A stretch of DNA of 64,000 nucleotides from Erpobdella octoculata (Eukaryota > Annelida > Clitellata > Hirudinida > Erpobdellidae), in the NCBI GenBank assembly GCA_963978895.1, contig OZ022238.1:7024650-7088649 (forward strand), read 5' to 3'. This document shows, in pieces, positions 28,693-45,837 of the stretch; the first letter of the stretch is position 1, and each line of letters begins with the position of its first letter. The notes beneath the pieces are model-generated. The model made no database searches. It had not been told where the DNA came from and saw only the letters and a list, made by a program, of their open reading frames with translations. The translations under genes and the position numbers were made by a program.

Positions 28693-30121
28693 AAAGTAAA
28701 ATCTCTACAAACGCCCAAATTGTAATCTCCATGTTTGTTTGTGGGTAACAATTATGTGTTTTATATCAGTGTAAGTTTGATAATTATGTGCTTCACATGA
28801 CATAAGTCACATAACTTATCACTTGAAATTTTAGGCTTAGCTACTTTTTTAACCTTTAAAAGAATTTTTAAAGTTCGCTATTAAAATTTTATCAATTTGA
28901 AGGTTTAAAGTTTTTTACAAGGTCCTTCACTATAACTATAACCAGTCATTTAATTCCAGTTTCTTACTACCACACAACATTCTTTCTTTTCAATTTAAAA
29001 AGTTGATTTATCTACCATGATCACGTTTGTGCATTATAAAATGAACTACGAAATGGCTATAGCTGAAAATCGCTAGACAATTCACTTATAAACGGACCAG
29101 TCCTTTGTGAGCATGTGGAACTAGCGAGTAATATGCGGACTGCCAGCGGTGCCGTAAACACCACATATCTGCAGGTTGCCAACATTTAAAAAAACGGCCT
29201 TTAAGTAACATTGTTGTTCACGGCGCTATATAAATTATGCCCAAGCAAATAACAAATTTTTTCTAAAACACATCTTTATATTTTTGCATTACGCAAATCA
29301 ATTTTTAAACGCAATAATAGTTCTACCATTGTTTATAGTAATACTTTAGTCAAAATTTTAATACGTTTTTGACTATCTATAACTTCAAAACTTTTAATAG
29401 GAAAATAATTCCCTTGACATTCAATATTCTACTATTTTAAATGAAACAACTAAACATTAAGTATTGTACGAAATTATTTTATTCAAAATTCTATATCTGC
29501 ATGATGGTGATATATTCCAAAAAGCAGAAATGTTTAGTCATTATCATGATTACCTAAAAGTTTTTTCAATTGATGCAAGCGTCATCTATTGAATAATTTG
29601 GAATTACACAAATCACTAAAAAACACTTTTTCAGCTAGTTAAAAAATAAATATTGAAATTATTTGAAATAATGATTAAATCGCTTTGAAAATGATTGAAT
29701 ATTGTTTTCCCAGGTGGCTAAAGTCTAGGCTGAAAGTTTCAAAGTTCTCAGTAATTTCGAAGTTGGTAAAAAAATCAATTCAAAAATTTAACCATAGAGA
29801 GAAAGAGAAGCAGAGAAAGTCAAGCTATATAAAGGTGTGTAGAAAAAAGATCTGCGAGTCTTCAGTTCTATTAATCGTTTCGGAATCGAAGCCTATTACT
29901 ATAGAGGAAGATAAGTTTATAAAATGTTTGTAAACATAGCACAAATTACGCGGCAAAATCTATTTTAATAATTTTAAAAAGCATTAAATGATTCCTAATG
30001 AGCAAGTTGGTTGTTTGCAAAAGATCATTTTCAGATCAAGGAAAATCTGCTTATGACTTATTTGACCTTTTTTAACTTCAGCAAAAATAAAATGATCAGT
30101 TTATACTTTAAGCAAAAAAAA

Positions 30122-30131
30122 TTTATTTATT
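30122..30131 (-). terminator. Candidate poly(A) signal of XPB
   Basis: Overlapping AATAAATAAA on the minus strand, about 25-30 nt past the stop codon. Confidence 0.65.
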
Positions 30132-30153
30132 AAAAAAACACTTCTTATTTACA

Positions 30154-32250
30154 TTATCGAAATTTTTTAAACAATTTATGTTGAGTTCTTTTCGGTTCCG
30201 GGTTCTTCGGTTTCTTCTTGTTAAAATTATTGTCCGGATCGTCTTCTTCGTCACCGAGTTCCGAGTCTGCAACCTTCAAAAGTTCAGTTAACAGTACCCT
30301 CTGCTCTTCTTTTGTTCCAAATGCTAATCCATCGTCAGTATCCATGCCTGGAAAGTTCGTTACGATTTCATAACTGTAACCCTGGTTAACAAGAAAACTT
30401 TGTCTTTTTTCAGCATAGGCAACCTCGCATGTGTCCATGCTCACAAGACTGTAAAAGTGCGCTTCGTTTGCCGACTCTTTTTTGGCTCTCAAAATTCGAC
30501 CGAGACGTTGGGCCTCCTGTCTCCTTGACCCGCCTTGAGAAGATACTTGGATTAACACGTTGGCCTCGGGAAGATCAAACGAGTTATCGGCTATTTTTGA
30601 TACAAATACCGTATTAATTTTTGGATTTCTTTTGAAGTTTTCAAGAATTAACTTTCTTTCTTCTAACGGCGTTTCGCCGAAGAGGTAAGGTTTTCTGAGT
30701 TTGAGAGCATACACTCGAAGGGCATACAAGTTGTCCACAAAAACTATTATTTTATCCTTCTTCTTTTCATGATATTGAATCAAATGCTGACACGTTCGAA
30801 ACTTGTTTGGGTTCATGACGTAAAGTAGAGTTTTCTTTGCGTGTGACATTTTAAAGTATTCGTAATGAAACTCTGAGGTCATTTGACACCTCACTTCTTT
30901 GCAATGGACTGTAGCGATATAACCTTTTCTCTGAAGTTCCATCCAGTCTGCCTCGTAGAGTTTTGGTCCGATGAGAAAATTGAGATCACTGATCTTGTCG
31001 TCCTCTCTGACTAACGTGGCAGTCAGTCCGAGTTTGCAGTGAGAGTTCACTGCAGATATGACTTTTCTAAACATTCGAGCCGGAACAAACTGCACCTCGT
31101 CTAGAATCATGAGACCCCACTCTGTACTCCCTACCCAGTCCATAACTTTTTCGGCCTCGTAAGATCTCTTGGCGCTATGGGTAATCATCGAGTAGGTACT
31201 AATAAAAATTTTGCAGTTTTTCCACGGATCTTTTGCATCACTTGTGAAACGACATATCGATTTATCGCTAGCGGTCGACCACATCTTGAATTGATTTTTC
31301 CACTGATCAACCGCAATAGACGAAGTACAAAGTACCAAACAATTTTTTCCAACTCTGCATGCTGCGGCCACACCAGTCAGCGTTTTCCCGGCGCCACAAG
31401 GTAGAACAATAACTCCAGATCTAGCTAAGTCGTTGTTGAACATTTTATCCAAACCTTTTTTCTGATACGGTCTCAGATTAGCTTCTGGCTTTAAAGTTAT
31501 ATTTGCATTTGGATTGACGGTATCGTTTTTAAAATCGTACTCTTGTAACAGAAGATAGCTCAGCTGTTTGCATCTCTTTTGGAGGTTTTCTAGTTGACCA
31601 CGAGCAACCTCAAAAGACATGCACTCCTTACCGCCATCGGTATCTTTCCAACCAGCCGCTGCATTATAAACTATTGTTTGAAGCACCCCTGGATCGTTTA
31701 TCAGATCTTTTAAAACTTCAGGAAAGAAGGATTCAATAAAATAATGGTTATTTCTGAGAACTAACTTGATTTTTCCGCATTTTTCTGTACAGTTTTGTAT
31801 AAAGGAAACAACCTTTTCTGGTACGTCGTATTTGCAATAAGCATCAATTTTTTGAATAATTTTGTCTGTCTGTAAACCGGACGAAACAGCTGCATAGAGC
31901 GAATAAGCTGTTAGATTATATTCGTGTATGAACATCGGTCTTGAAACCGGTTCAGATATTGCAATAATGAAATCCTGCAAGTCTTCAAAGGCCGGATTGA
32001 AAGCCTCGGCGTATATGATTCCATTCGGTAAGACCCAGATCGGTCTAATGGCGTGATCACGTCTTTCTGACAGTTCGTTACTGTAGTCTTCGCATTCGTT
32101 AGCGACATCTTCTTCGGCTTTATCACGAGACTGTAGCCTCATCTTTGATACTTCTGGCAAATCAGTAGAATCTTCGTCACTGTCCGATTCAGCTTTAAAC
32201 ATTTTCAAAGGTCTGGGATTTTCGTCATCTTTATTCATTCGTTTATCCAT
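30154..32250 (-). CDS. ERCC3: XPB/ERCC3, 3'-to-5' helicase/translocase subunit of TFIIH, intronless
   Basis: A single uninterrupted 698-codon frame. Domains in order: an acidic/basic N-terminal tail (1-65); the XPB N-terminal domain (RPIWVLPNGIIYAEAF, 69-84); helicase domain 1 with Walker A PCGAGKT (284-290), ISTYSM, Walker B MILDEVQ (381-387), and the XPB-specific RED loop ATLVREDDK (411-419); helicase domain 2 with VFVDN and arginine-finger motif QRLGRILRAK (581-590); and the conserved C-terminal end LFKKFR. Known role: ATP-driven DNA translocase that opens promoters in RNA polymerase II initiation and acts in nucleotide excision repair. Human XPB is 782 residues; the difference is mainly in the tails and a shorter insert near 200. 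Oddities: no introns while every other complete gene here has several, and DEVH is replaced by DEVQ. The frame is open throughout and all other motifs are intact, so I infer a functional gene. Confidence 0.98.
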   Translation of the reverse strand: MDKRMNKDDENPRPLKMFKAESDSDEDSTDLPEVSKMRLQSRDKAEEDVANECEDYSNELSERRDHAIRPIWVLPNGIIYAEAFNPAFEDLQDFIIAISEPVSRPMFIHEYNLTAYSLYAAVSSGLQTDKIIQKIDAYCKYDVPEKVVSFIQNCTEKCGKIKLVLRNNHYFIESFFPEVLKDLINDPGVLQTIVYNAAAGWKDTDGGKECMSFEVARGQLENLQKRCKQLSYLLLQEYDFKNDTVNPNANITLKPEANLRPYQKKGLDKMFNNDLARSGVIVLPCGAGKTLTGVAAACRVGKNCLVLCTSSIAVDQWKNQFKMWSTASDKSICRFTSDAKDPWKNCKIFISTYSMITHSAKRSYEAEKVMDWVGSTEWGLMILDEVQFVPARMFRKVISAVNSHCKLGLTATLVREDDKISDLNFLIGPKLYEADWMELQRKGYIATVHCKEVRCQMTSEFHYEYFKMSHAKKTLLYVMNPNKFRTCQHLIQYHEKKKDKIIVFVDNLYALRVYALKLRKPYLFGETPLEERKLILENFKRNPKINTVFVSKIADNSFDLPEANVLIQVSSQGGSRRQEAQRLGRILRAKKESANEAHFYSLVSMDTCEVAYAEKRQSFLVNQGYSYEIVTNFPGMDTDDGLAFGTKEEQRVLLTELLKVADSELGDEEDDPDNNFNKKKPKNPEPKRTQHKLFKKFR

Positions 32251-33093
32251 GGCAAATTTGATTAAATATAAATTTGTTTAAGTTTAGCTAGTAATTATTG
32301 TTTTACGTTTAGTACAGTTACCTAGAACTTATACTAAATTATTTTTGGAAATTTTTAGCAACTTCTTAACTGCAGAAATTGAACAGATATAAAAACACAG
32401 ATTATTATTTTATTGATCAATAATACGTATCCAAAATGTTTGTTTTAAAAGTTTCAAATCTTAAGATTCAAAAAATTACCTAGATTCGGTTCAATATTGT
32501 CTCATCCGAATTGTTCAACCGATCAATTCATCCTTTCATTTAAAATCACTCCTAATTCTTCTAGAAATATTTTTTTATTGATTTTTCTACAAAATAAAGA
32601 ATTTCTATAAAAAAAATTTGTAAATGTTTTTTTTTACTTTCCACCGCTACCATAATCTGACCAGTTTAGACTGACAACCCTGGCATCTATGAACACTTAA
32701 GAAGACATAAGAAATGCACAAAAAGTGGTTTAAGAAACTGATATATTATTGTTTATTTGAAGTTAAATAGTTGCAAACATAAATGCATACAAAAAATTTT
32801 TTTTTCACAACTAAAAAAGCGGAACTGACCCAGAGATATCTGATCAAATATATTGACACTTGAGCCAACAAATTAAAGCTATTCAGCTGGCTTCGTATGA
32901 AGGTATTCATTTCAGAGCAGAAGCGTAGCAAGGGAAGGGGGGCATGTTGAAACAGATTTACGCGGGCGCCACTTCAAGGAGGCGAAAAAATAGAAATCAT
33001 GAATTAAAAGTTAGTGCAGGGACTACCTACATGGTCATCGACTTTTTTGATAAAATAATTATTTTTAATTAAAGCAATAACTTGTATTTAGCA
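32251..33093. other. Region upstream of XPB
   Basis: It should contain the XPB promoter. No exon seen. At 32922 AGCAGAAGCGTAGCAAGG followed by a G-run resembles one end of a CAGTGGCGTAG-type transposon, without a partner end. Confidence 0.4.
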
Positions 33094-33460
33094 ACTAGCG
33101 GGGTACCCGGAGTTGTCCGGGGTTTTTCTATCGTTTTCTTTCTCGCTCCCGTTTCTTTCCCCGCTTGTTCTCCCGCTCCCGATCGCTTTTCCGTTCCCGC
33201 TTGCTTTCCCGTTCCAGTTCCCTCTCATTCTTCAGTTACAGTTTCCGCTCGCATTCCCGCTCCCGCTCAGTTTGTGACCAATCTCAATTTTTTAAATGCT
33301 TTTATTTAACTTCATTCGTCTCTCTGTTTGTTTGGAAAACAACCGGGAGCGGGAAAGCGACCGGGAACGGGAGATCGGAGAAGGAAATGGGAGCGAGAGA
33401 AACAAACAAACATTAGAAAAACCTTTAAAAACCCCGGGCAACACAGGGTACCCCCGCTAC
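33094..33460. mobile_element. Fold-back element, ACTAGCGGGG family, short copy
   Basis: The left end ACTAGCGGGGTACCCGG ... GTCCGGGGTTTTTC and the right end GAAAAACC ... CCCCGGGCAACACAG ... CCCCCGCTA are inverted copies of each other. Inner CTCCCG/TTCCCG-rich DNA on the left is mirrored by GGGAAAGCGACCGGGAACGG on the right. Open frames here (Ser-Arg or Phe-Pro repeats) are artefacts of the repeat. Confidence 0.8.
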
Positions 33461-33745
<285 letters not shown>

Positions 33746-33945
33746 ATACATACATACATACATACATTCATACATACATACATACATACATACATACATA
33801 CATACATACATACATACATACATACATACATACATACATACATACATACATACATACATACATACATACATACATACATACATACATACATACATACATA
33901 CATACATACATACATACATACATACATACATACATACATACATAC
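33746..33945. repeat. (CATA)n microsatellite
   Basis: About 50 units, one with a point change near 33769. It directly follows the module at 33613. Confidence 0.97.
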
Positions 33946-33971
33946 CGACATTGAAAATTATGTATGTAGAT

Positions 33972-34165
33972 ACTAGCGGGGTACCCGGCGTTGCCCGGGA
34001 TTTTAGAGGTTTTTTTAATGTTGGTTTCTCTCGCTCCCGTTTCCTTCCCCGCTTGCTTTCCCGCTCACGGTCGCTTTTTTGTTCGCACTAAGCTTTCCCG
34101 CTCGCTGTCGCTTTCCCGCTCCCGGTCGCTTTCCCGCTTTCGATCGCTTTCCCGCTCTCGGTAAT
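33972..34165 (+). mobile_element. ACTAGCGGGG family, left arm only
   Basis: ACTAGCGGGGTACCCGGCGT ... TTGCCCGGG, then CTCGCTCCCGTTTCC and inner GGTCGCTTTCCCGCT repeats. No mirrored right arm follows. Confidence 0.75.
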
Positions 34166-34289
34166 TTTTGAATATTTAAAACCACAACTACAATTTTTTT
34201 AAAGTTTGAAACTACAATTTAAATTTTTTTTAATCTTTTGGCCACGTACGTATTTTCACAACCCCATTTTTGATATATTTTGCAAAATA

Positions 34290-34570
34290 TTTTGACAAAA
34301 CTAAAAAATAAACAAAGGAAAAAACGAGTTTTTTAACCCAAACTTTTATTTGAAATAAAATCGATTTAGAAACACAAAAGATATTCAAATTAAGTTGTTT
34401 TTTGTTTTTTGTTTTCAATTGAATCATGTATTGTCATCCTATATAAAGCTAAGCTGAAAGTTTCAGCTTCCTAGCTAGTCAAAAAGCTGATTAAATTTTT
34501 CTAGCAAGATTTGCGTACAGAAAAAAAGACACCCACAAACAGAAATTGCAAGTTCAATAAAAGTTTGTAA
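34290..34570. repeat. Dispersed repeat shared with 41390-41660 (opposite orientation)
   Basis: The segment with AATCATGTATTGTCATCC, AGCTGAAAGTTTCAGC and CTAGCAAGATTTGCGTACAG recurs inverted in GS1 intron 5 (AGCTGAAACTTTCAGC, ATGACAATACATGATTC). A diverged copy of the middle part is near 29700. Family unknown. Confidence 0.65.
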
Positions 34571-34584
34571 AAATAATAATACGA

Positions 34585-34772
34585 AAAAAAAAAAACTCCG
34601 CCTCGCTAATTGCGAGTCAGTCCCAAGCCTGGAGAAAGGAGGAGGGAAAAGTAAAAAGGATCAAATTCTGATCCACGACAGGAAGTACTTAGGTGCTTCC
34701 TACATACAGCCATTAGAGTCTTAAAACACCTGGTGTAAAGGACTATAAACTATTATAAAAAAAAAAAAATAA
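34585..34772 (+). mobile_element. Poly(A)-ended interspersed repeat (SINE-like or LINE 3' end)
   Basis: A GC-richer block (CCCAAGCCTGGAGAAAGGAG ... GAAGTACTTAGGTGCTTCC ... ACACCTGGTGTAAAGG) ends in A(12), preceded by another A-run. The retroposon structure is clear but the family is not identified. Confidence 0.55.
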
Positions 34773-34872
34773 TACGAAAAAAAACGTATTTAAAAAAACA
34801 GGCTTTCATTGATGTGTGTAAAGTACACTAAAAAGTATAAACTACATTTTTTCTTTGCTGCTCTATCTTATC

Positions 34873-34975
34873 AAAAATCTTTATGACTAAAATCAAAAGT
34901 GTGGGCCGCTCATCATAACCATGAATTAAGATTATGATGAGTGCCCCACGCTTTTAATTTTAGTCACAGGTTTTT
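34873..34975. repeat. 103-bp hairpin (palindromic MITE)
   Basis: The arm 34873-34918 and its mirror 34932-34975 pair over about 44 bp (TGACTAAAAT ... GTGGG ... CTCATCATAA) around a 13-bp loop. A single related arm occurs at 8700-8760. Confidence 0.85.
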
Positions 34976-35070
34976 CAAAGTATATAGCAGCAAAGACATT
35001 TTTTTAAATATTTTTTAGTGCACTTTCCACACATAAATAAAAGCGTGTTTTTGAAAAAAAGTTTTTTTCG

Positions 35071-35214
<144 letters not shown>

Positions 35215-35917
35215 TATGCGAGGCATCCATTAATTTGTACAAGATTTATAAATCTACAACATCAGTCCAAGGATTAGAGAGAAAAGACGCCCTGAATGAA
35301 AACTGTGATTGGAAATAAAGTTTTGTTTACGAGTATTGACGAAATTCCAGAAGCATTCAAATTTTTAAAATTATTAGAATTTTAAATTGTAGAGATAGTT
35401 TTCATAAATGTTCGAAAAACATTTGTATGTACACGGGGTTGTGAAGATATGACTCTTTTCGTTTTCTCTCCACTTCTATTTCAACGAATTAAGCGAAAGC
35501 GTTCAATTTGCACAAAAAATTGACTTTCTTACTCAATGGCCTATTTAATGTGATAAACGTATAGAAAAACCATAACGCGAAGATTATATCCACGCACACA
35601 CATACGTTCACACACACACGTTCGCCGACATCAACACGCAAGCACAAACTCTCACAAGTGAACGGAATTATTCCAGACTGAATGCGTACGAACGAGAGTT
35701 TTCAGCAAATGAGCTTTTAATCCAGGAATCACGCCAGATGAAATTGCTTGTCACCATCAGCAGCCGATCTCCGTGGCGTCGGTGTTGTCGACTTGTGTGA
35801 TCTTTGTCTAGGGGCCATTGAACCTATTAAAGGTACTTAGTTGTCTTTTGTCCTTCAACACCTTCTTTTTATAATTTTGCATTTTTGTTTTTTCCTTACT
35901 TAAAGTTTTATATGTAA
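35215..35917. other. Non-coding stretch
   Basis: No exon or clear repeat. A CACACA/CGTTC-rich patch lies at 35594-35655. Confidence 0.4.
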
Positions 35918-36135
35918 ACTAGCTGGGTTACCCGGCGTTGCCCGGGGATTTTAAAGGCTTTTTATCGTTTTCTCTCTGGCTCCCGTTTCCTTAACCGCTT
36001 GCTTTCCCGTTCCATGTCGCTTTCTCACTCCTGGTCGCATTTCTGCTCACGGTCGCTCTCCCGTCCCCGGTCTCTTTTACTTTTCCCGATCCCGGTTGCT
36101 TTTACGCTTTACCGCTCCAGCTTGCTCTTCTTTTC
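35918..36135 (+). mobile_element. ACTAGC family, left arm only, diverged
   Basis: ACTAGCTGGGTTACCCGGCG ... TTGCCCGGGG, then CTCCCGTTTCC and irregular GGTCGCT/CCCGT repeats. No right arm. Confidence 0.75.
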
Positions 36136-37548
36136 GCTCTTCTGTTCCTCCATTAAATTTTAGAGCCTTCCCAATGTGGCTTAGATGGGCTGTAGCGGAA
36201 TGCTGTGCACAGTCATCAAAATTGATCTGTTCTCTCGTTAACACTTTGTTGTTTGGTTTGCTCGTTTAGTTACGTCTGAACTTCCTCAATTTTAATTAGT
36301 GTTCTTTAATGTATTGGTTCCACTCTGCAAGTGTGATCTTCTGCAAAGGCTTATTATGATTAACTGAAGCTGAAAAAAAAAAGAATTTATTAGTTAACGG
36401 CTGCAATAATGTTAAAATCCGCTCATATATCTCAACAGGTTATATTTATTTTAAATACTTGTAAGATTATAAATGCTTACAATAGATTTATCACACACTG
36501 TTCAACAGCTGCTTTTCGTTAAATCGCTAGTCTTAGTTTTTGAGTTGTTCTTAGTTTTTAAGTGTCATGTCTACAGAAAGCATATAACGCTACATGTGGC
36601 ATGTTAATAAATGTTGACCCGTGGCTTTGAAAAATGTGATATAAAACACAGATTGAAATAAAACATGAAGTAATAATAATATTAAAAACCTTCAAAGCAT
36701 TAACTTAATGAATTTTCCGAGAGTTTTCTGAGATCATCAATTTGGAACAATCGAAGAGTACCACTTTTATTTAGCAAATGATGCAATTATAAATTGAACA
36801 AAACAGCAGCAGATTGATAGGCTGGCTTGAGAACTTTGTTCATGATTTTGTTGAAACACAAAAATACTGCACTTGCTTTCATTTCTTTCAAATTTCATGC
36901 ACCTCATATATCAGTGAAACTTTTACAATATGGTCTCCATACATTTACATAGGGACGATTTTTCACTTGCGTTTGGAGCCATGTAGATTAATATTTTCGA
37001 CCGCATTGGGGTTCTAGCTTAATGCATTAGAAAGACAAATATATTAGCCAAACATAGAAACAAATTTTTGGAAAATAGTCTAACAAATAAAAAAGTTATG
37101 AAGCAAAATATAGATCAGGGTATGAAAAATCGTCTCCATACATTTACATAGGGACGGCGACGGTTTTTCGCCTATAACTTTTTTATTTTTTGCAATATTA
37201 AATTTATTTTTACACCATTATATTTCCTTTTTAAATACCTTTCCAACGATCTATAGCACAACCCCAATGCACGAACTTTTTTTTGCACTATGGTTCGGGG
37301 ATCCAGCTGCGCAGCCAACTTCTCCCTCGTGGAGGTTCGGAAGAGAATGAGCCTCAATGAGCTCTATGAAATCAAAACAAAGGTATCCGGCGGCACCATA
37401 GATATCTATGGGCGGCACTAAACAACACACATATTTATTTAATTTAATATTTATATTTAAAACCTTTAAAACTCAAGAAAAAAAAATATTTTGTATAATT
37501 TAACTATAAATTAATTTTATTTTATTTTGTAGAAAAAAAATTTACTCC
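36136..37548. other. Non-coding stretch with two copies of a short dispersed motif
   Basis: No exon seen. ATACATTTACATAGGGACG occurs at 36937 and 37138, both followed by TTTTTC, and an inverted ACCCCAATGC/GCATTGGGGT pair lies at 37003 and 37261. Together they suggest an unclassified repeat of about 350 bp. Confidence 0.5.
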
Positions 37549-38120
<572 letters not shown>

Positions 38121-38581
38121 TTATTAAATCCAACCGTAAAAAATAGTTTGAAAAAACTGCAGGACAAAACAAACGACGTGTATTTTTTAGGAATCATATA
38201 ATTATTTGTTCGATAATTATTTACAATAAAATTAAACTTTAAAAATAAATTAAAGTTATGGAAGAAAAACGTGCAAACAAGAGACGCTTCGTGACGGGCA
38301 AACCATAGGCGTATATGTTCGTATCGGGTGAAATATAGAGGTATATATATATATTTGTATCGGGGTGATAGCATCGTGATCAAATGTATAAGCCGCTCGT
38401 TCACCAACCAGGATAGGTTCGATCCCCGAATATTTTCAAATTTCAACAGGCTTTTTCTGTTTGCTACATTTCTACGCACGCACAAAGAAAATAGTTTGCC
38501 AAGAAATTGTTTTTTTTTCGATGGAATTGATTTTGAAAACAGCTTTTCATAATAATTTAGCACTTTTGATCATTTTTACAG

Positions 38582-43723
<5,142 letters not shown>

Positions 43724-45837
43724 TGTTTCTCCAATGTTTAATCGTTTTATTTCATATATTTTTGTATCTAAAGTTTGAAGCGTTTTTATATTTTTATACT
43801 AAAGTTTATACGATGGTTGTTTTTTATTTTTTTTAATCACGTGCTTTTTAAGTAAGAGATTTAGGTATAATGTGCTTCTATTATTCAGCTACTCAACTGC
43901 TGTTAACTTTAACAAAGTAAGCCATTACACTCGTACAGTATTTAAGATATTTAGCCAATGCATGCAAAAGTTTATTTTAATGACTATTAGTTAAGATTAA
44001 TTATTTAAAAAACTGTATTTAAATTTGTCAACTAGCTCGATTGATTGTAAGTTTGAACAGGAGACTTTGCAATACAACATGCCCAAATTAAACCACTGGC
44101 ATTTATTGTTTTTCCCGATGATTGCTACCACAACAACCACTTAGATTCCGAATCAAAATCACTTCAGACTGCATAGATATCTCGTGTTAACCATAAGAGT
44201 GTTTTAGGTTTTAAGCTTTTTCTTTACCGTCAATAAATTTGTCGAAGATACCCGTGTTGACCAGTAAGGTTAAAAAAAATTGAAACACATAATTCAGAAT
44301 AAATATTATATGGTTGCAGATACTTTACTTTTACCTAATTGTAAAAACGTAAAGACATTGCAACCTTAAATTACAAACACACACTACAAACTCGGTAACA
44401 CGCGAAGCATTCTGTTCTTACTGATCAATCAGAATCTTTGGAATATTCAGAAATTGATTAAATAAAAGCTATTAAATAACAACAGTAATAAACCCGAGTT
44501 TGATAAATGTGGCGTATATATTCATCTTTCATCGGAACTTTAAAAGCACTGTTAATTAACAAAAGAGAGATTAAGCCTAGAGGGAAAGTGAAAGTGAAAT
44601 TCGAATAAAATCCCAACTAGACAAATTGCGTATCAGTATGAAACATAGTGCAAAGGTTCTCAAAAATAACAAAGAATAAAATAAATAAATAAATAAAACT
44701 TTGAGTTTCTTTGGTAGGTTTCGTGTTTTTTGGTTTTTTTTTAATTTCATAGCCGCAAACTTAATTTAAATAAATTTAATGGAAAAAGTGAAGTATTGTA
44801 TTTTAATAGAACTTTCATGAAAGAACTACACTGCAGTCGTTGACCATTTTTTGAGAAAAAATATACCGGGTCTCCAGTTTTTCTGAAAACTTTGATCTGC
44901 TTGTTAGCTACTGGTTATGTCGATTTCAATTGGTCCACTTTTTCAGGTTGCAATTCAATCATCAGCTAGATTAGATCTTAAGTTAACCACAGTCACAGCT
45001 CTATTCACTATTGTGGTCTGCTTTTTATGAGCATTCGAATCAGCGGTAAGCTATGAAAGTATTTCTTTTGAAGGCCCTTCTTCGTTCGGATCCTTGTATC
45101 CAACAGACAAATAACGGCAAACATATTAAGATTATTACTCCCAGTCTTTATAACGAAGAAAAAATTATTTTCTTCAAATCCCAGTCTCATTGAGACAGAA
45201 GTGTTGAAAACATTATAGCACTGTAAATCATTAGGATATTGTTGACATGCTAATCAAGGGATATGAGTTCAAAAAAATGTACTTTTATTGGAAACAAACA
45301 TTGTACGAAATATCACAAACAGTCAACTCTGGTTTTCTTTCTTCTCCCTTTTTGTCTTTTTAAGCTTTCTTTTGCAACAACGTATTTGATAAACAATTTC
45401 GTCACAAATCTTTTTTTAACTTTTTATTGTTTTCCTAAATTATGATTTCCTTTCCAAATAATTTATTGCAGCTTTGAGATTTTATTTAGTCGACACTGGA
45501 TATGTAATGTTTCTTTACACCATCATCGTCGTCGTCGTCGTCATTAACATCATCATCACCACCACTATCATCCCAATTGTACTCATCATTGTCATCATCG
45601 CCATTTTCATTGTCGTCGTCATCATCATAAAGTTCAAATTAGTAAGTTTAGCTGACAGAACAATAATTTTTCTGTAGCTGTGCTGCAAGCTACTAAAACG
45701 AGGCTGTAATTTTGCCTTCTTTTGATTTTAATTAACATAGTAAGACGCTTGCATCGCTTTTATCAGCTGACTCATTTAGAGCACAACTAAAATAAGTTTA
45801 GCTTTCATGTGTGTTTCTCTGAAGAATAAGCTTCGAA
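43724..45837. other. Intergenic region between GS1 and GS2
   Basis: Expected to hold the GS1 3' UTR and GS2 promoter. No exon seen. A (ATC/GTC)-rich trinucleotide patch lies at 45521-45630; its open frame is low-complexity. Confidence 0.45.

Larger units (their letters stand above)
27061..30153. other. Intergenic region between channel copy B and XPB
   Basis: No exon recognised. It holds a SINE (27651-27815), a G-run minisatellite (28598-28692), a copy of a dispersed motif at 27361-27410 (GACCGGCGGTGAAGTTAATA, in the opposite orientation to copies at 13930 and 51735), and the XPB 3' UTR near 30120-30153. Confidence 0.5.
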
